DNA of 6,260 nt from contig CAIMXN010000250.1 of NCBI GenBank assembly GCA_903845455.1, positions 1-6,260 of the forward strand, given 5' to 3'. Of this stretch, positions 1 to 6,019 are shown piece by piece; positions within the stretch are counted from its first letter, which is position 1, and each line of letters begins with the position of its first letter. The translations under genes were made by a program, and so were the position numbers. The notes beneath the pieces were generated by a model. The model did not search any database, was not told where the DNA came from, and saw only the letters and a program-made list of their open reading frames with translations. Origin of the DNA: an uncultured beta proteobacterium (lineage in GTDB: Bacteria > Pseudomonadota > Gammaproteobacteria > Burkholderiales > Burkholderiaceae).

Positions 1-237
1 AAATTTGGCTTCTTATTGGATGCCTTGCAATATGGTGCGCCTCCGCATGGTGGTATTGCGTTTGGTTTGGATCGTATCGTCACGATGATGACTGGTGCCG
101 AATCAATTCGTGATGTGATTGCTTTTCCTAAAACACAACGTGCACAATGTTTATTGACTCAAGCGCCTAGTCCAGTCGATGAACGTCAGTTGCGTGAGTT
201 GCATATTCGTTTACGTCAAGTAGCTCCTGCTGCTTAA
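1..237 (+). CDS. aspS: Aspartyl-tRNA synthetase, C-terminal fragment
   Basis: This is the last 78 codons of the cytoplasmic class II enzyme that charges tRNA with aspartate; the 5' part lies outside the window. The reading frame is open from base 1 and ends at TAA 235-237. The fragment carries class II motif 3, seen as GIAFGLDRIV at about residues 18-27, whose arginine contacts ATP. It is followed by the segment IRDVIAFPKT, which is highly typical of bacterial AspS, and by the short C-terminal helix. No catalytic residue expected in this part is missing. The fragment cannot show whether the enzyme is discriminating or also charges tRNA-Asn. It is followed after 35 bases by nudB on the same strand with no terminator hairpin between, so the two are probably co-transcribed. 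The identification is firm. Confidence 0.96.
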   Translation, partial: KFGFLLDALQYGAPPHGGIAFGLDRIVTMMTGAESIRDVIAFPKTQRAQCLLTQAPSPVDERQLRELHIRLRQVAPAA

Positions 238-272
238 TTGACTTAGTAAGCTAGGTTAGTATCGGCCATATC

Positions 273-719
273 TTGAAAATCCCCGTCTCGGTTTTAGTAG
301 TGATCTATAAATTGAATGGGGAGGTTTTGCTGATTGAGCGCGCCGATCGTACTAACTTTTGGCAGTCGGTCACAGGTAGCCTAGATTTCCCTGGTGAAAA
401 TTTAGCATTAGCTGCTTCGCGTGAAGTATTAGAAGAGACGGGAATTGATGTTGTACGCTTGCCCCCAGGAGCATTGCAAGACATGCATCATCAGATCAAA
501 TACGAGATCTATCCAGCATGGCGTCATCGTTACGCGCCTGGAGTACTCGAAAATACTGAGCATTGGTTTTCCCTGGAAGTACCGGAAAATATTGAAGTTG
601 TTCTTGCTCCAAGGGAGCACGTTGCCCATCAGTGGCTCCCTTATCGCGAAGCTATTGAAAAGTGTTTCTCACCTAGTAACGGTGAAGCTATTCTTCGATT
701 GTTTTCTGCGCGCCAGTGA
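273..719 (+). CDS. nudB: Dihydroneopterin triphosphate pyrophosphohydrolase (Nudix family)
   Basis: This is a 148-residue Nudix hydrolase that resembles E. coli NudB throughout. NudB removes pyrophosphate from 7,8-dihydroneopterin triphosphate in the cytoplasm, an early step of folate synthesis. The N-terminal strand PVSVLVVIY, the block FWQSVTGS (residues 29-36), the Nudix box at about 35-58 ending REVLEETGI, and the later HRYAPGV..NTEHWF block are the family hallmarks. The glutamates of REVLEETG (E51, E54, E55) are the expected metal ligands. The box has one extra residue between its first glycine and first glutamate (G35-x6-E42 instead of x5). The start is TTG at 273: an in-frame stop lies at 252 and no ATG or GTG occurs between. 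There is no good Shine-Dalgarno sequence, so the start is the least certain part. The gene sits between aspS and the ABC exporter in a tight same-strand run. Other Nudix substrates cannot be excluded from sequence alone. Confidence 0.9.
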   Translation: MKIPVSVLVVIYKLNGEVLLIERADRTNFWQSVTGSLDFPGENLALAASREVLEETGIDVVRLPPGALQDMHHQIKYEIYPAWRHRYAPGVLENTEHWFSLEVPENIEVVLAPREHVAHQWLPYREAIEKCFSPSNGEAILRLFSARQ

Positions 720-740
720 AGAAGTCACTAAGATAGAAGC

Positions 741-2564
741 ATGAGACATTCATCAGGGCGCCACCCTACTGGCGTTGAATCAAAATCTTTTCAACGCGGT
801 GATTGGCGAGTTATTCGTGATTTATTGCCATACTTGTTGGAATATAAATTTAGAGTGGGAATCGCCCTAAGTTGTCTGGTCCTTGCTAAGGTCACCAATC
901 TTGGCATTCCGATTTTGATGAAGCGTCTGATAGATGCGCTTAATATCAAAGCAAATTCTCCGGAAGCATTATTAGTAGTGCCGGTGGGGTTATTACTGGC
1001 CTATGGAGCGTTGCGTATTTCTGCATCGCTATTTACTGAGTTACGTGAAGCCCTGTTTGCTCGCGTTACACAAAATGCTGTGCGTAAGGTGGCACTGCGG
1101 GTCTTTGAACATCTACACTCGTTGGCTTTGAGTTTTCATTTAGCTCGTCAGACAGGTGGTGTGAGCAGAGATATTGAACGTGGTACGCGTGGTATTCAGT
1201 CATTGATTGCTTATTCTTTGTATAGCATTCTCCCAACACTGATTGAGTTTTGTTTAGTACTTGGTTACTTTGCATATTCATACAATATTTGGTTTGCTGC
1301 TATTACCTTAACTGCTTTAGTGATATACATTGCATTTACGGTTGTGGTGACAGAGTGGCGCACGCATTTCCGGCGCACCATGAATGATATGGACTCTAAG
1401 GCGAATCAAAAAGCCATTGATTCCTTGCTGAACTTTGAAACAGTAAAGTACTTTGGTAATGAGGCTTTCGAAGCTGGTCGCTATGATGAAAATTTAGCGC
1501 GCTATCAAGTAGCCGCTGTGAAGTCGCAAAAGTCTTTGGCAGTTTTAAACCTCGGGCAGCAGACCATTATTGCGATTGGTCTAGTGTTGATTTTATGGCT
1601 TGCCACTCTCGGTGTAATCGATGGCAGTATGACTTTGGGCGATTTTGTTCTGGTTAACACTTTGATGATTCAACTCTACATCCCCCTGAACTTCTTGGGC
1701 GTGATGTATCGAGAGATTAAACAGTCCTTAGCCGATATGGACCGGATGTTCGCATTGCTTAATACCGAAAAAGAGATAGCCGATAAGCCTCATGCAAAGC
1801 CCTTACATATTGCAAACTATTCATATGGTCCAGACGTCCGCTTTGAGCATGTTTCCTTTTATTACGATCCAAAGCGAGAAATCTTGCATGATGTGAGTTT
1901 TAATATTCCTGCTGGCACCATTACTGCAGTTGTTGGACAAAGCGGTGCAGGCAAAAGTACTTTGGCAAGATTGCTATTCCGTTTCTACGATATTCAGGCG
2001 GGAAAGATCTTAATTGATGGCCAGAATGTTTTGGATGTCCAGCAAGCCAGCCTCAGAAAAGCGATTGGTATTGTTCCTCAGGATACGGTGCTCTTTAATG
2101 ACACCATTGGTTACAACATCGCTTATGGCAATCCAGAGGCTTCCATTGCAGAAGTCCACGAGGCTGCTAGGGCAGCTCAAATTGATGGGTTTATCAAACA
2201 TTTGCCCGATGGTTATGAAACTCAGGTTGGCGAGCGTGGTCTTAAATTATCAGGCGGTGAAAAGCAGCGGGTTGCGATTGCTCGTACCTTACTGAAAAAG
2301 CCTGCAATGTTAATTTTTGATGAGGCCACTTCAGCCTTGGATTCTAAGACAGAGCGCGCATTTCAAGAGGAGCTACTGAGCTTGGCTAAGAATCGAACGA
2401 CCCTCATCATCGCCCATCGACTTTCTACTATCATCCATGCAGACCAGATTTTGGTGATGGATCATGGGCAAATTGTTGAGCGTGGAACGCATCTGGAGTT
2501 ACTTTCTGCTAATGGACGCTATGCTGAGATGTGGCAAATGCAAGAGCGTGCAGCGCTTGATTAG
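741..2564 (+). CDS. Atm1/ABCB7-type ABC exporter, fused permease and ATPase
   Basis: This is a 607-residue half-transporter of the inner membrane that should work as a homodimer. Residues 36-320 hold about six membrane segments (roughly 36-58, 76-100, 155-178, 182-203, 268-292, 296-318). The ATPase domain follows: Walker A GQSGAGKST (399-407), Q-loop Q447, signature LSGGE (503-507), Walker B MLIFDE (523-528), D-loop SALD and switch H559. The block NFETVKYFGNE (231-241) and the arginine pair R207/R211 in WRTHFRR mark the Atm1 branch. N270, Q273 and R324 match positions recalled as glutathione contacts in bacterial and yeast Atm1. The family exports glutathione-linked compounds and affects Fe-S metabolism or heavy-metal tolerance; the real substrate here is inferred. 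MsbA-type lipid flippases are less likely. The start is ATG 741, 21 bases after nudB, with only a weak AGAAG upstream. The next methionine is residue 60, inside the first membrane segment. Confidence 0.93.
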   Translation: MRHSSGRHPTGVESKSFQRGDWRVIRDLLPYLLEYKFRVGIALSCLVLAKVTNLGIPILMKRLIDALNIKANSPEALLVVPVGLLLAYGALRISASLFTELREALFARVTQNAVRKVALRVFEHLHSLALSFHLARQTGGVSRDIERGTRGIQSLIAYSLYSILPTLIEFCLVLGYFAYSYNIWFAAITLTALVIYIAFTVVVTEWRTHFRRTMNDMDSKANQKAIDSLLNFETVKYFGNEAFEAGRYDENLARYQVAAVKSQKSLAVLNLGQQTIIAIGLVLILWLATLGVIDGSMTLGDFVLVNTLMIQLYIPLNFLGVMYREIKQSLADMDRMFALLNTEKEIADKPHAKPLHIANYSYGPDVRFEHVSFYYDPKREILHDVSFNIPAGTITAVVGQSGAGKSTLARLLFRFYDIQAGKILIDGQNVLDVQQASLRKAIGIVPQDTVLFNDTIGYNIAYGNPEASIAEVHEAARAAQIDGFIKHLPDGYETQVGERGLKLSGGEKQRVAIARTLLKKPAMLIFDEATSALDSKTERAFQEELLSLAKNRTTLIIAHRLSTIIHADQILVMDHGQIVERGTHLELLSANGRYAEMWQMQERAALD

Positions 2565-2573
2565 AATAGCGAT

Positions 2574-3887
2574 ATGAATAAGCAAGAGATGATTTTGAAA
2601 AAAGCCTTTGCCACTGCAGTGGCAGTGGCTGATCCTCAAATCATCGTCCCAGAATATTTAGCCAAGATTTTTCCTGCAGGACAAGAGCCTCAGGGAAAAT
2701 GCCTCATTGTTGGTGCCGGAAAAGCAAGCGCCTCTATGACTAGTGCATTAGAACGCCATGCCCAGCTTAACTGGCCAGAGGCAAAGCTTGAAGGCACAGT
2801 GCTTACTCGCTATGGCCATGGCTCACCAACTAAGCATATTCGGATTATTGAGGCTGGTCATCCGGTGCCTGATCAGGCCGGCATGGATGGTGCAAAAGCT
2901 ATCTTTGATGCAGTTAATCAACTGAGTACTGGCGATGTATTGGTTGCTTTAGTCTCAGGTGGGGGTTCTAGTCTTTTGACCTTACCCCAGAAGGGTATCA
3001 GCATAGAAGATATGCGCAAAACGACTGAAGCGTTATTGCGGAGTGGCGCACCGATTGAAGAGATGAATGTCGTTCGTAAACACTTATCCGCCATTCTTGG
3101 TGGAAATTTGGCCAGACTAGCTATTGCCAGAGGTGCTCGGGTGGAGGCCTTGTTAATCTCTGATGTAACAGGTGACTTGCCGGCAGATATTGCCAGCGGC
3201 CCCTGCACGCCCGACTACTCAACTTATCAAGACGCCCTTAACATTCTGACCAAATATCATTTGGGTGACAAAACTATTCCACTTCCAGTGTTGAGTCACT
3301 TGAACAAAGGTAATGCTGGCGAAATTCCAGAGACCTTAAAGGAGATTGATGTACAAGGAACGCAAGTTAAGAATCATGTGATTGCTACTGCTTATAAAAG
3401 CTTGGAAGCAGCAGCTGATTATGTTCGTACGCAAGGCTATGAGCCAATTGTCTTGGGCGACACGATTACTGGAGAAGCTCAAGAGGTTGCCACGGAGCAG
3501 GCTGTCATTGCACGTCAGCATCTTGGCAAGTCAGTGGCATTGATTTCTGGTGGCGAGTGCACTGTCACTTTGCCTGTTGGCATAAAAGGGCGTGGCGGCC
3601 GTTGTAGTGAATTTTTGCTTGCTCTGCTTGCTGCAACGGACGACATGCCTAACTTGGCAGCCTTAGCTGCAGATACCGATGGTATTGATGGCAGTGAGAA
3701 GAATGCAGGTGCTTGGTTTACGCCTGAGCTTCGACGGGCAGCCATGGATCAAGGTTTATTACCAGAACCATATTTGGTGGCACATGATTGTTATGGATTT
3801 TTTGCACAATTAGATGCTTTAGTAGAAACTGGCCCTACACTGACTAATGTGAATGATTTTCGCATCATCTTGATTGATACTGAATAG
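2574..3887 (+). CDS. Glycerate 2-kinase, MOFRL family (TtuD/GckA-like)
   Basis: This 437-residue cytoplasmic enzyme probably phosphorylates D-glycerate to 2-phosphoglycerate, feeding glyoxylate and serine-derived C3 carbon into lower glycolysis. The N-terminal DUF4147 domain shows VGAGKAS (46-52, K50 being the conserved lysine), SGGGSS (128-133), the long NVVRKHLSAILGGNLAR block and SDVTGD (196-201) followed by SGP. The C-terminal MOFRL domain shows ISGGECTVT (324-332), GRGGR (339-343), DTDGIDG (367-373) and a terminal GPT.TNVND block. Length fits the family. Many databases call such proteins hydroxypyruvate reductase (TtuD), but no Rossmann NAD(P)-binding dehydrogenase signature is visible, so kinase is the better call. 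The start is ATG 2574, nine bases after the exporter stop; the ribosome site is weak and coupled translation is likely. The usual partners (gcl, hyi, glxR, pyk) are not in this window. Whether it makes 2- or 3-phosphoglycerate is inferred from family membership. Confidence 0.9.
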   Translation: MNKQEMILKKAFATAVAVADPQIIVPEYLAKIFPAGQEPQGKCLIVGAGKASASMTSALERHAQLNWPEAKLEGTVLTRYGHGSPTKHIRIIEAGHPVPDQAGMDGAKAIFDAVNQLSTGDVLVALVSGGGSSLLTLPQKGISIEDMRKTTEALLRSGAPIEEMNVVRKHLSAILGGNLARLAIARGARVEALLISDVTGDLPADIASGPCTPDYSTYQDALNILTKYHLGDKTIPLPVLSHLNKGNAGEIPETLKEIDVQGTQVKNHVIATAYKSLEAAADYVRTQGYEPIVLGDTITGEAQEVATEQAVIARQHLGKSVALISGGECTVTLPVGIKGRGGRCSEFLLALLAATDDMPNLAALAADTDGIDGSEKNAGAWFTPELRRAAMDQGLLPEPYLVAHDCYGFFAQLDALVETGPTLTNVNDFRIILIDTE

Positions 3888-3889
3888 CT

Positions 3890-4948
3890 ATGGCAACGAA
3901 CCCAACTCAAATTGAACTGATCCAGCCAGATGACTGGCATTTACACATTCGTGATGGCGAAGTCATGAAAGATGTATTGGCAGATACGGCGCGTCAATTT
4001 GCCCGGGCCATCATCATGCCGAATTTGAAGCCACCCGTTACAACAGTAGATTTAGCAAATGCGTATCACGCTCGTATTCAAGAGAAGTTAAAAGCATTAG
4101 GGATCAATAGCTTCACACCTTTAATGACTTTGTATCTCACCGATAATACGTCTGCAGATGAAGTGCGCAAGGCTAACGTTGCAGGTATTGCAGCCTTTAA
4201 GTTATACCCTGCAGGTGCCACAACGAATAGTGATGCTGGCGTAACTGATTTAAAACATTGCCATGACGCCCTAGAAGCAATGCAAGCTGTGGGTATGCCA
4301 CTACTTGTGCATGGTGAAGTGACCAGTTCTGAAATTGATATCTTTGATCGTGAGGCAGTATTCATTGATCAAGTTCTAGAGCCTTTACGTCAAGACTTTC
4401 CTGAGCTCAAAATTGTGTTTGAGCACATCACCACTTTGCAGGCAGCGCATTATGTGCGAGATGCTGCCACTGGTGGAAAAAATACGATTGGCGCCACCAT
4501 TACCCCTCAGCACTTGTTGATGAATCGTAATGCAATATTTTCGGGTGGTATTCGTCCACATCACTATTGCTTGCCGGTGCTCAAACGTGAAGAGCATCGC
4601 ATTGCATTACTTGAGGCAGCTACGAGTGCTAACCCACGCTTTTTCTTGGGAACGGATAGCGCTCCGCATTCTAAGGGTGCCAAAGAGACTGCCTGTGGTT
4701 GCGCTGGTTGCTACAGTGCATTCAATGCCTTGGGTTTATATGCCGAAGCATTTGAGAGTGTTGGCAAGTTAGATAAGTTAGAAGGTTTTGCGAGTTTTTT
4801 TGGCCCTGATTTTTATTCTTTGCCACGTAATACTAAAAAAATTACCCTAGTGAAGCAAGCTCAAAGCATTCCGCATGAGCTACCTTTAGGTGATGCCACA
4901 ATTGTTCCGCTACGCGCAGGTGAAACCATTGCCTGGTCGCTTGCCTAG
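3890..4948 (+). CDS. pyrC: Dihydroorotase, class II
   Basis: This 352-residue enzyme cyclises N-carbamoyl-L-aspartate to dihydroorotate, step three of de novo UMP synthesis in the cytoplasm. It follows the E. coli PyrC type end to end. All expected metal and catalytic residues are present: H17 and H19 in DDWHLHIRDG, K104 in FKLYPAGATTN (the lysine that is carboxylated to bridge the two zinc ions), H141 in LLVHGEV, H179 in VFEHITT and D256 in LGTDSAPH. The ACGCAGC stretch (268-274) after the active site is also typical. The start is ATG 3890, only two bases after the glycerate kinase stop, with no independent Shine-Dalgarno sequence, so translation is probably coupled. There is no leader in which the start-site-switching control of enteric pyrC could operate, so regulation probably comes from the upstream operon promoter. 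It is followed by rnpB. Confidence 0.97.
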   Translation: MATNPTQIELIQPDDWHLHIRDGEVMKDVLADTARQFARAIIMPNLKPPVTTVDLANAYHARIQEKLKALGINSFTPLMTLYLTDNTSADEVRKANVAGIAAFKLYPAGATTNSDAGVTDLKHCHDALEAMQAVGMPLLVHGEVTSSEIDIFDREAVFIDQVLEPLRQDFPELKIVFEHITTLQAAHYVRDAATGGKNTIGATITPQHLLMNRNAIFSGGIRPHHYCLPVLKREEHRIALLEAATSANPRFFLGTDSAPHSKGAKETACGCAGCYSAFNALGLYAEAFESVGKLDKLEGFASFFGPDFYSLPRNTKKITLVKQAQSIPHELPLGDATIVPLRAGETIAWSLA

Positions 4949-5000
4949 CTAATTTTTTCCATACCCAGCACTTTTTCAAACCAAATTTCTCTGACTGCGT

Positions 5001-5006
5001 TAGACT
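5001..5006 (+). promoter_or_regulatory. Possible -10 element of rnpB
   Basis: TAGACT lies seven bases before the first paired base of the RNase P RNA (G5013). It is followed by a GC-rich discriminator, GCAGGCG, as often found at growth-rate-controlled stable RNA genes. No convincing -35 hexamer lies 15-19 bases upstream (the sequence there is AAACCA-like). The 64-base gap after pyrC also has no clear terminator, only an unpaired T-run at 4953-4958. rnpB could therefore be transcribed partly or wholly by readthrough from the pyrC operon and processed. Confidence 0.28.
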
Positions 5007-5012
5007 GCAGGC

Positions 5013-5323
5013 GCAGAGTCAATTGGGCAATCGCCGCTTCTTTATTGAGGGGGAGGAAAGTCCGGACTCCATAGGGTAGGGTGATGGCTAACGGCCATCC
5101 ACGGCGACGTGAGGAATAGGGCCACAGAGACGAGCGTATTTAGTTACGGTGAAACGCGGTAACCTCCACCTGGAGCAATCCCAAGTAAGCAGACGATGAG
5201 GCTTCCCGCTGAGTCTGCGGGTAGGGAGCTTGAGCCGTCAGGTAACTGCCGGCCTAGAGGAATGATTGCCCCTAGATTGAAAAGTCTAGGCGACAGAATC
5301 CGGCTTATCGATTGACTCTGCAC
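5013..5323 (+). ncRNA. rnpB: RNase P RNA, bacterial type A
   Basis: This is the catalytic RNA of RNase P, which trims the 5' leader from tRNA precursors. P1 pairs 5013-5023 with 5311-5321 over 11 perfect base pairs. P2 pairs GGCAATC 5026-5032 with GATTGCC 5264-5270. P4 has the universal GAGGAAAGTCC at 5053-5063 and pairs AAG-t-CCGG (5058-5065, bulged T5061) with CCGGCTT 5300-5306, inside the diagnostic 3' block ACAGAATCCGGCTTATCG. P9 is CACG-gcga-CGTG at 5100-5111. P15 pairs GCAGAC 5189-5194 with GTCTGC 5213-5218. P18 spans 5234-5253 with a GTAA tetraloop. An extra P19 stem pairs CCTAGA 5271-5276 with TCTAGG 5285-5290. At about 311 nt it is shorter than the 377-nt E. coli RNA: the P13/P14 arms are absent and P12 is only four base pairs. 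Ends are set from P1 and are accurate to a few bases. The identification is certain. Confidence 0.97.
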
Positions 5324-5746
5324 TTATTCCGAAATGACTTCTACGCTGTAAGTGAGTTCAGCTGTTTTAGCCATCATGATGGTGGCAGAGCAGTATTTTT
5401 CATGAGAAAGCTTCACAGCGCGATCTACTTTAGTCTGATCAAGCCCTTTGCCTTTTACTTGAAAGTGCAAATTAATCTTCGTAAATACTTTGGGGTCTTC
5501 CGCAGCTCGTTCAGCCTGCAGGGTTACATCGCAAGCGCTAACTGCTTGTCTGGATCTTTGTAGGATTAAAACCACATCAAATGCTGTACAGCCCCCTGCA
5601 CCAGCTAACAGCAGCTCCATTGGTCTTGGTGCTAGGTTCCTGCCACCCGCTTCTGGGGAGCCATCCATATTCAGGAGGTGACCACTACCAGTTTCTGCTG
5701 AAAAAGCCATGCCGCCAGACCCCAACCAAGAAACTTTGCATTCCAT
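5324..5746 (-). CDS. OsmC/YhfA-family thiol-dependent peroxide reductase-like protein
   Basis: This is a 140-residue cytoplasmic OsmC-superfamily protein. The two conserved redox cysteines are present: C53 in ELLLAGAGGCTAFD and C119 in SHEKYCSATIM. E44 in the RPMELLLAG helix and R41 just before it are near the usual active-site residues. Proteins of this family reduce organic hydroperoxides using thiols. The closest recalled subgroup is YhfA-like and less well characterised than OsmC or Ohr, so the substrate is uncertain. The start is ATG at 5746 on the minus strand, preceded eight bases upstream by AGGGA, a fair ribosome site. The gene is convergent with rnpB: its TAA (5326-5324) begins just past P1 of that RNA, so the ends practically touch. 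It is divergent from the rplM side, across a long regulatory region that includes an FNR-like box. Function as a detoxification enzyme is inferred from the family. Confidence 0.9.
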   Translation of the reverse strand: MECKVSWLGSGGMAFSAETGSGHLLNMDGSPEAGGRNLAPRPMELLLAGAGGCTAFDVVLILQRSRQAVSACDVTLQAERAAEDPKVFTKINLHFQVKGKGLDQTKVDRAVKLSHEKYCSATIMMAKTAELTYSVEVISE

Positions 5747-5800
5747 ATTAGCAATCCCTAACTTTATAAATTAATCAATGTTTTCAATAGTTTACCAATT

Positions 5801-5828
5801 TGTATAGAATTAAGTTGCTGCAAGGCAA
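5801..5828 (-). promoter_or_regulatory. Candidate osmC promoter
   Basis: Read on the minus strand, TTGCCT (5828-5823) and TATACA (5806-5801) are spaced 16 bases apart and would start transcription near 5794, giving a leader of about 48 bases before the osmC ATG. Each hexamer matches four of six sigma-70 consensus bases. A small inverted repeat, GTTGC 5814-5818 and GCAAC 5825-5829, overlaps the -35 region and could be an operator. The match is moderate and AT-rich sequence makes chance hits common. Confidence 0.35.
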
Positions 5829-5838
5829 CATAAAAAAC

Positions 5839-5852
5839 TTGATTTTGGTCAA
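5839..5852. promoter_or_regulatory. FNR/ANR-type binding site candidate
   Basis: TTGAT-tttg-GTCAA matches the CRP/FNR-family consensus TTGAT-N4-ATCAA at nine of ten specified bases. The inner TTGA-N6-TCAA is perfectly symmetric. Sites of this type bind oxygen- or nitric-oxide-sensing regulators (FNR, ANR, DNR/NNR). The centre (5845.5) lies about 48 bases before the inferred plus-strand start near 5894 and about 51 bases before the inferred minus-strand start near 5794. Neither is the classic -41.5 or -61.5 position, so either my start sites are off or the site is fortuitous. Confidence 0.4.
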
Positions 5853-5857
5853 TATTC

Positions 5858-5887
5858 TTGCATTGCACCATAGTTTTTGTGTAGAAT
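5858..5887 (+). promoter_or_regulatory. Candidate promoter of the small RNA
   Basis: TTGCAT (5858-5863) and TAGAAT (5882-5887) are separated by 18 bases and predict a start near 5894. The -35 matches four and the -10 five of six consensus bases. A second -10-like TATAAG at 5911-5916 has no usable -35. The direction agrees with the strong terminator about 100 bases downstream, which is the main reason to take this promoter seriously. Confidence 0.4.
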
Positions 5888-5893
5888 AACCAT

Positions 5894-5995
5894 ATTGGTA
5901 GTCAGTCTTATATAAGAGATTGATTTACCTCCCGATGTCTCCTCCACCCAAACAAAGGTGGATTCCAACCCAGGACTCGTTCCTGGGTTTTTTTT
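5894..5995 (+). ncRNA. Candidate small RNA with anti-Shine-Dalgarno tracts
   Basis: This is an unassigned plus-strand transcript inferred from a promoter-like pair and a strong terminator. It would be about 102 nt with three stem-loops. The first is weak: GAGAT 5916-5920 with GTCTC 5937-5941, whose 16-base loop displays ACCTCCC (5927-5933). The second pairs TCCACC 5943-5948 with GGTGGA 5957-5962 around an A-rich loop. The third is the terminator. ACCTCC is a perfect complement of a strong Shine-Dalgarno sequence, and CTCCTCC (5939-5945) is a second such tract. Small RNAs of this design, for example the alphaproteobacterial families with CCUCC loops, block ribosome sites of target mRNAs. An alternative reading is that this is a 5' leader and attenuator for rplM. 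The 5' end is uncertain by tens of bases. I do not recognise it as a named RNA family. Confidence 0.5.
5967..5995 (+). terminator. Strong rho-independent terminator
   Basis: CCCAGGA (5969-5975) pairs perfectly with TCCTGGG (5981-5987) around the five-base loop CTCGT, followed directly by eight T (5988-5995). Two further A-T pairs extend the stem at its base. The T-run is on the plus strand only, so it ends plus-strand transcription. No annotated plus-strand gene lies closer than rnpB, about 645 bases upstream, which points to an unannotated transcript just before it. Confidence 0.9.
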
Positions 5996-6019
5996 AGGTT
6001 ACAATTCAAGGCTTTACTG

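Noticed and set aside
238..262. TTGACT at 238-243 as a -35 for a nudB promoter.
   Set aside because: The only -10-like sequences are 13 or 25 bases away, outside workable spacing. Co-transcription from aspS explains nudB better.
2918..3208. A 96-codon minus-strand frame inside the glycerate kinase gene (and similar ones at 3515-3745 and 4078-4365).
   Set aside because: They lie antisense to strongly conserved enzyme coding sequence with all expected motifs, and nothing in their translations resembles a protein family.
4949..4960. T-run after pyrC as an intrinsic terminator.
   Set aside because: No stable GC-rich hairpin ends directly before it; the only pairing found (CAGG/CCTG inside the end of pyrC) is too short and too far away.
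5366..5401. Palindrome CCATCATGATGG followed by a T-run as an rnpB terminator within osmC.
   Set aside because: The palindrome has no loop, the T-run is more than ten bases past it, and the sequence encodes a conserved part of the OsmC-family protein.
5935..5997. A 20-codon plus-strand reading frame from ATG 5935 to TAG 5995-5997, overlapping the terminator.
   Set aside because: It has no ribosome site (the bases before it are an anti-Shine-Dalgarno tract), it runs through the terminator stem, and its last codons are the T-run. It is best explained as chance inside a non-coding RNA.
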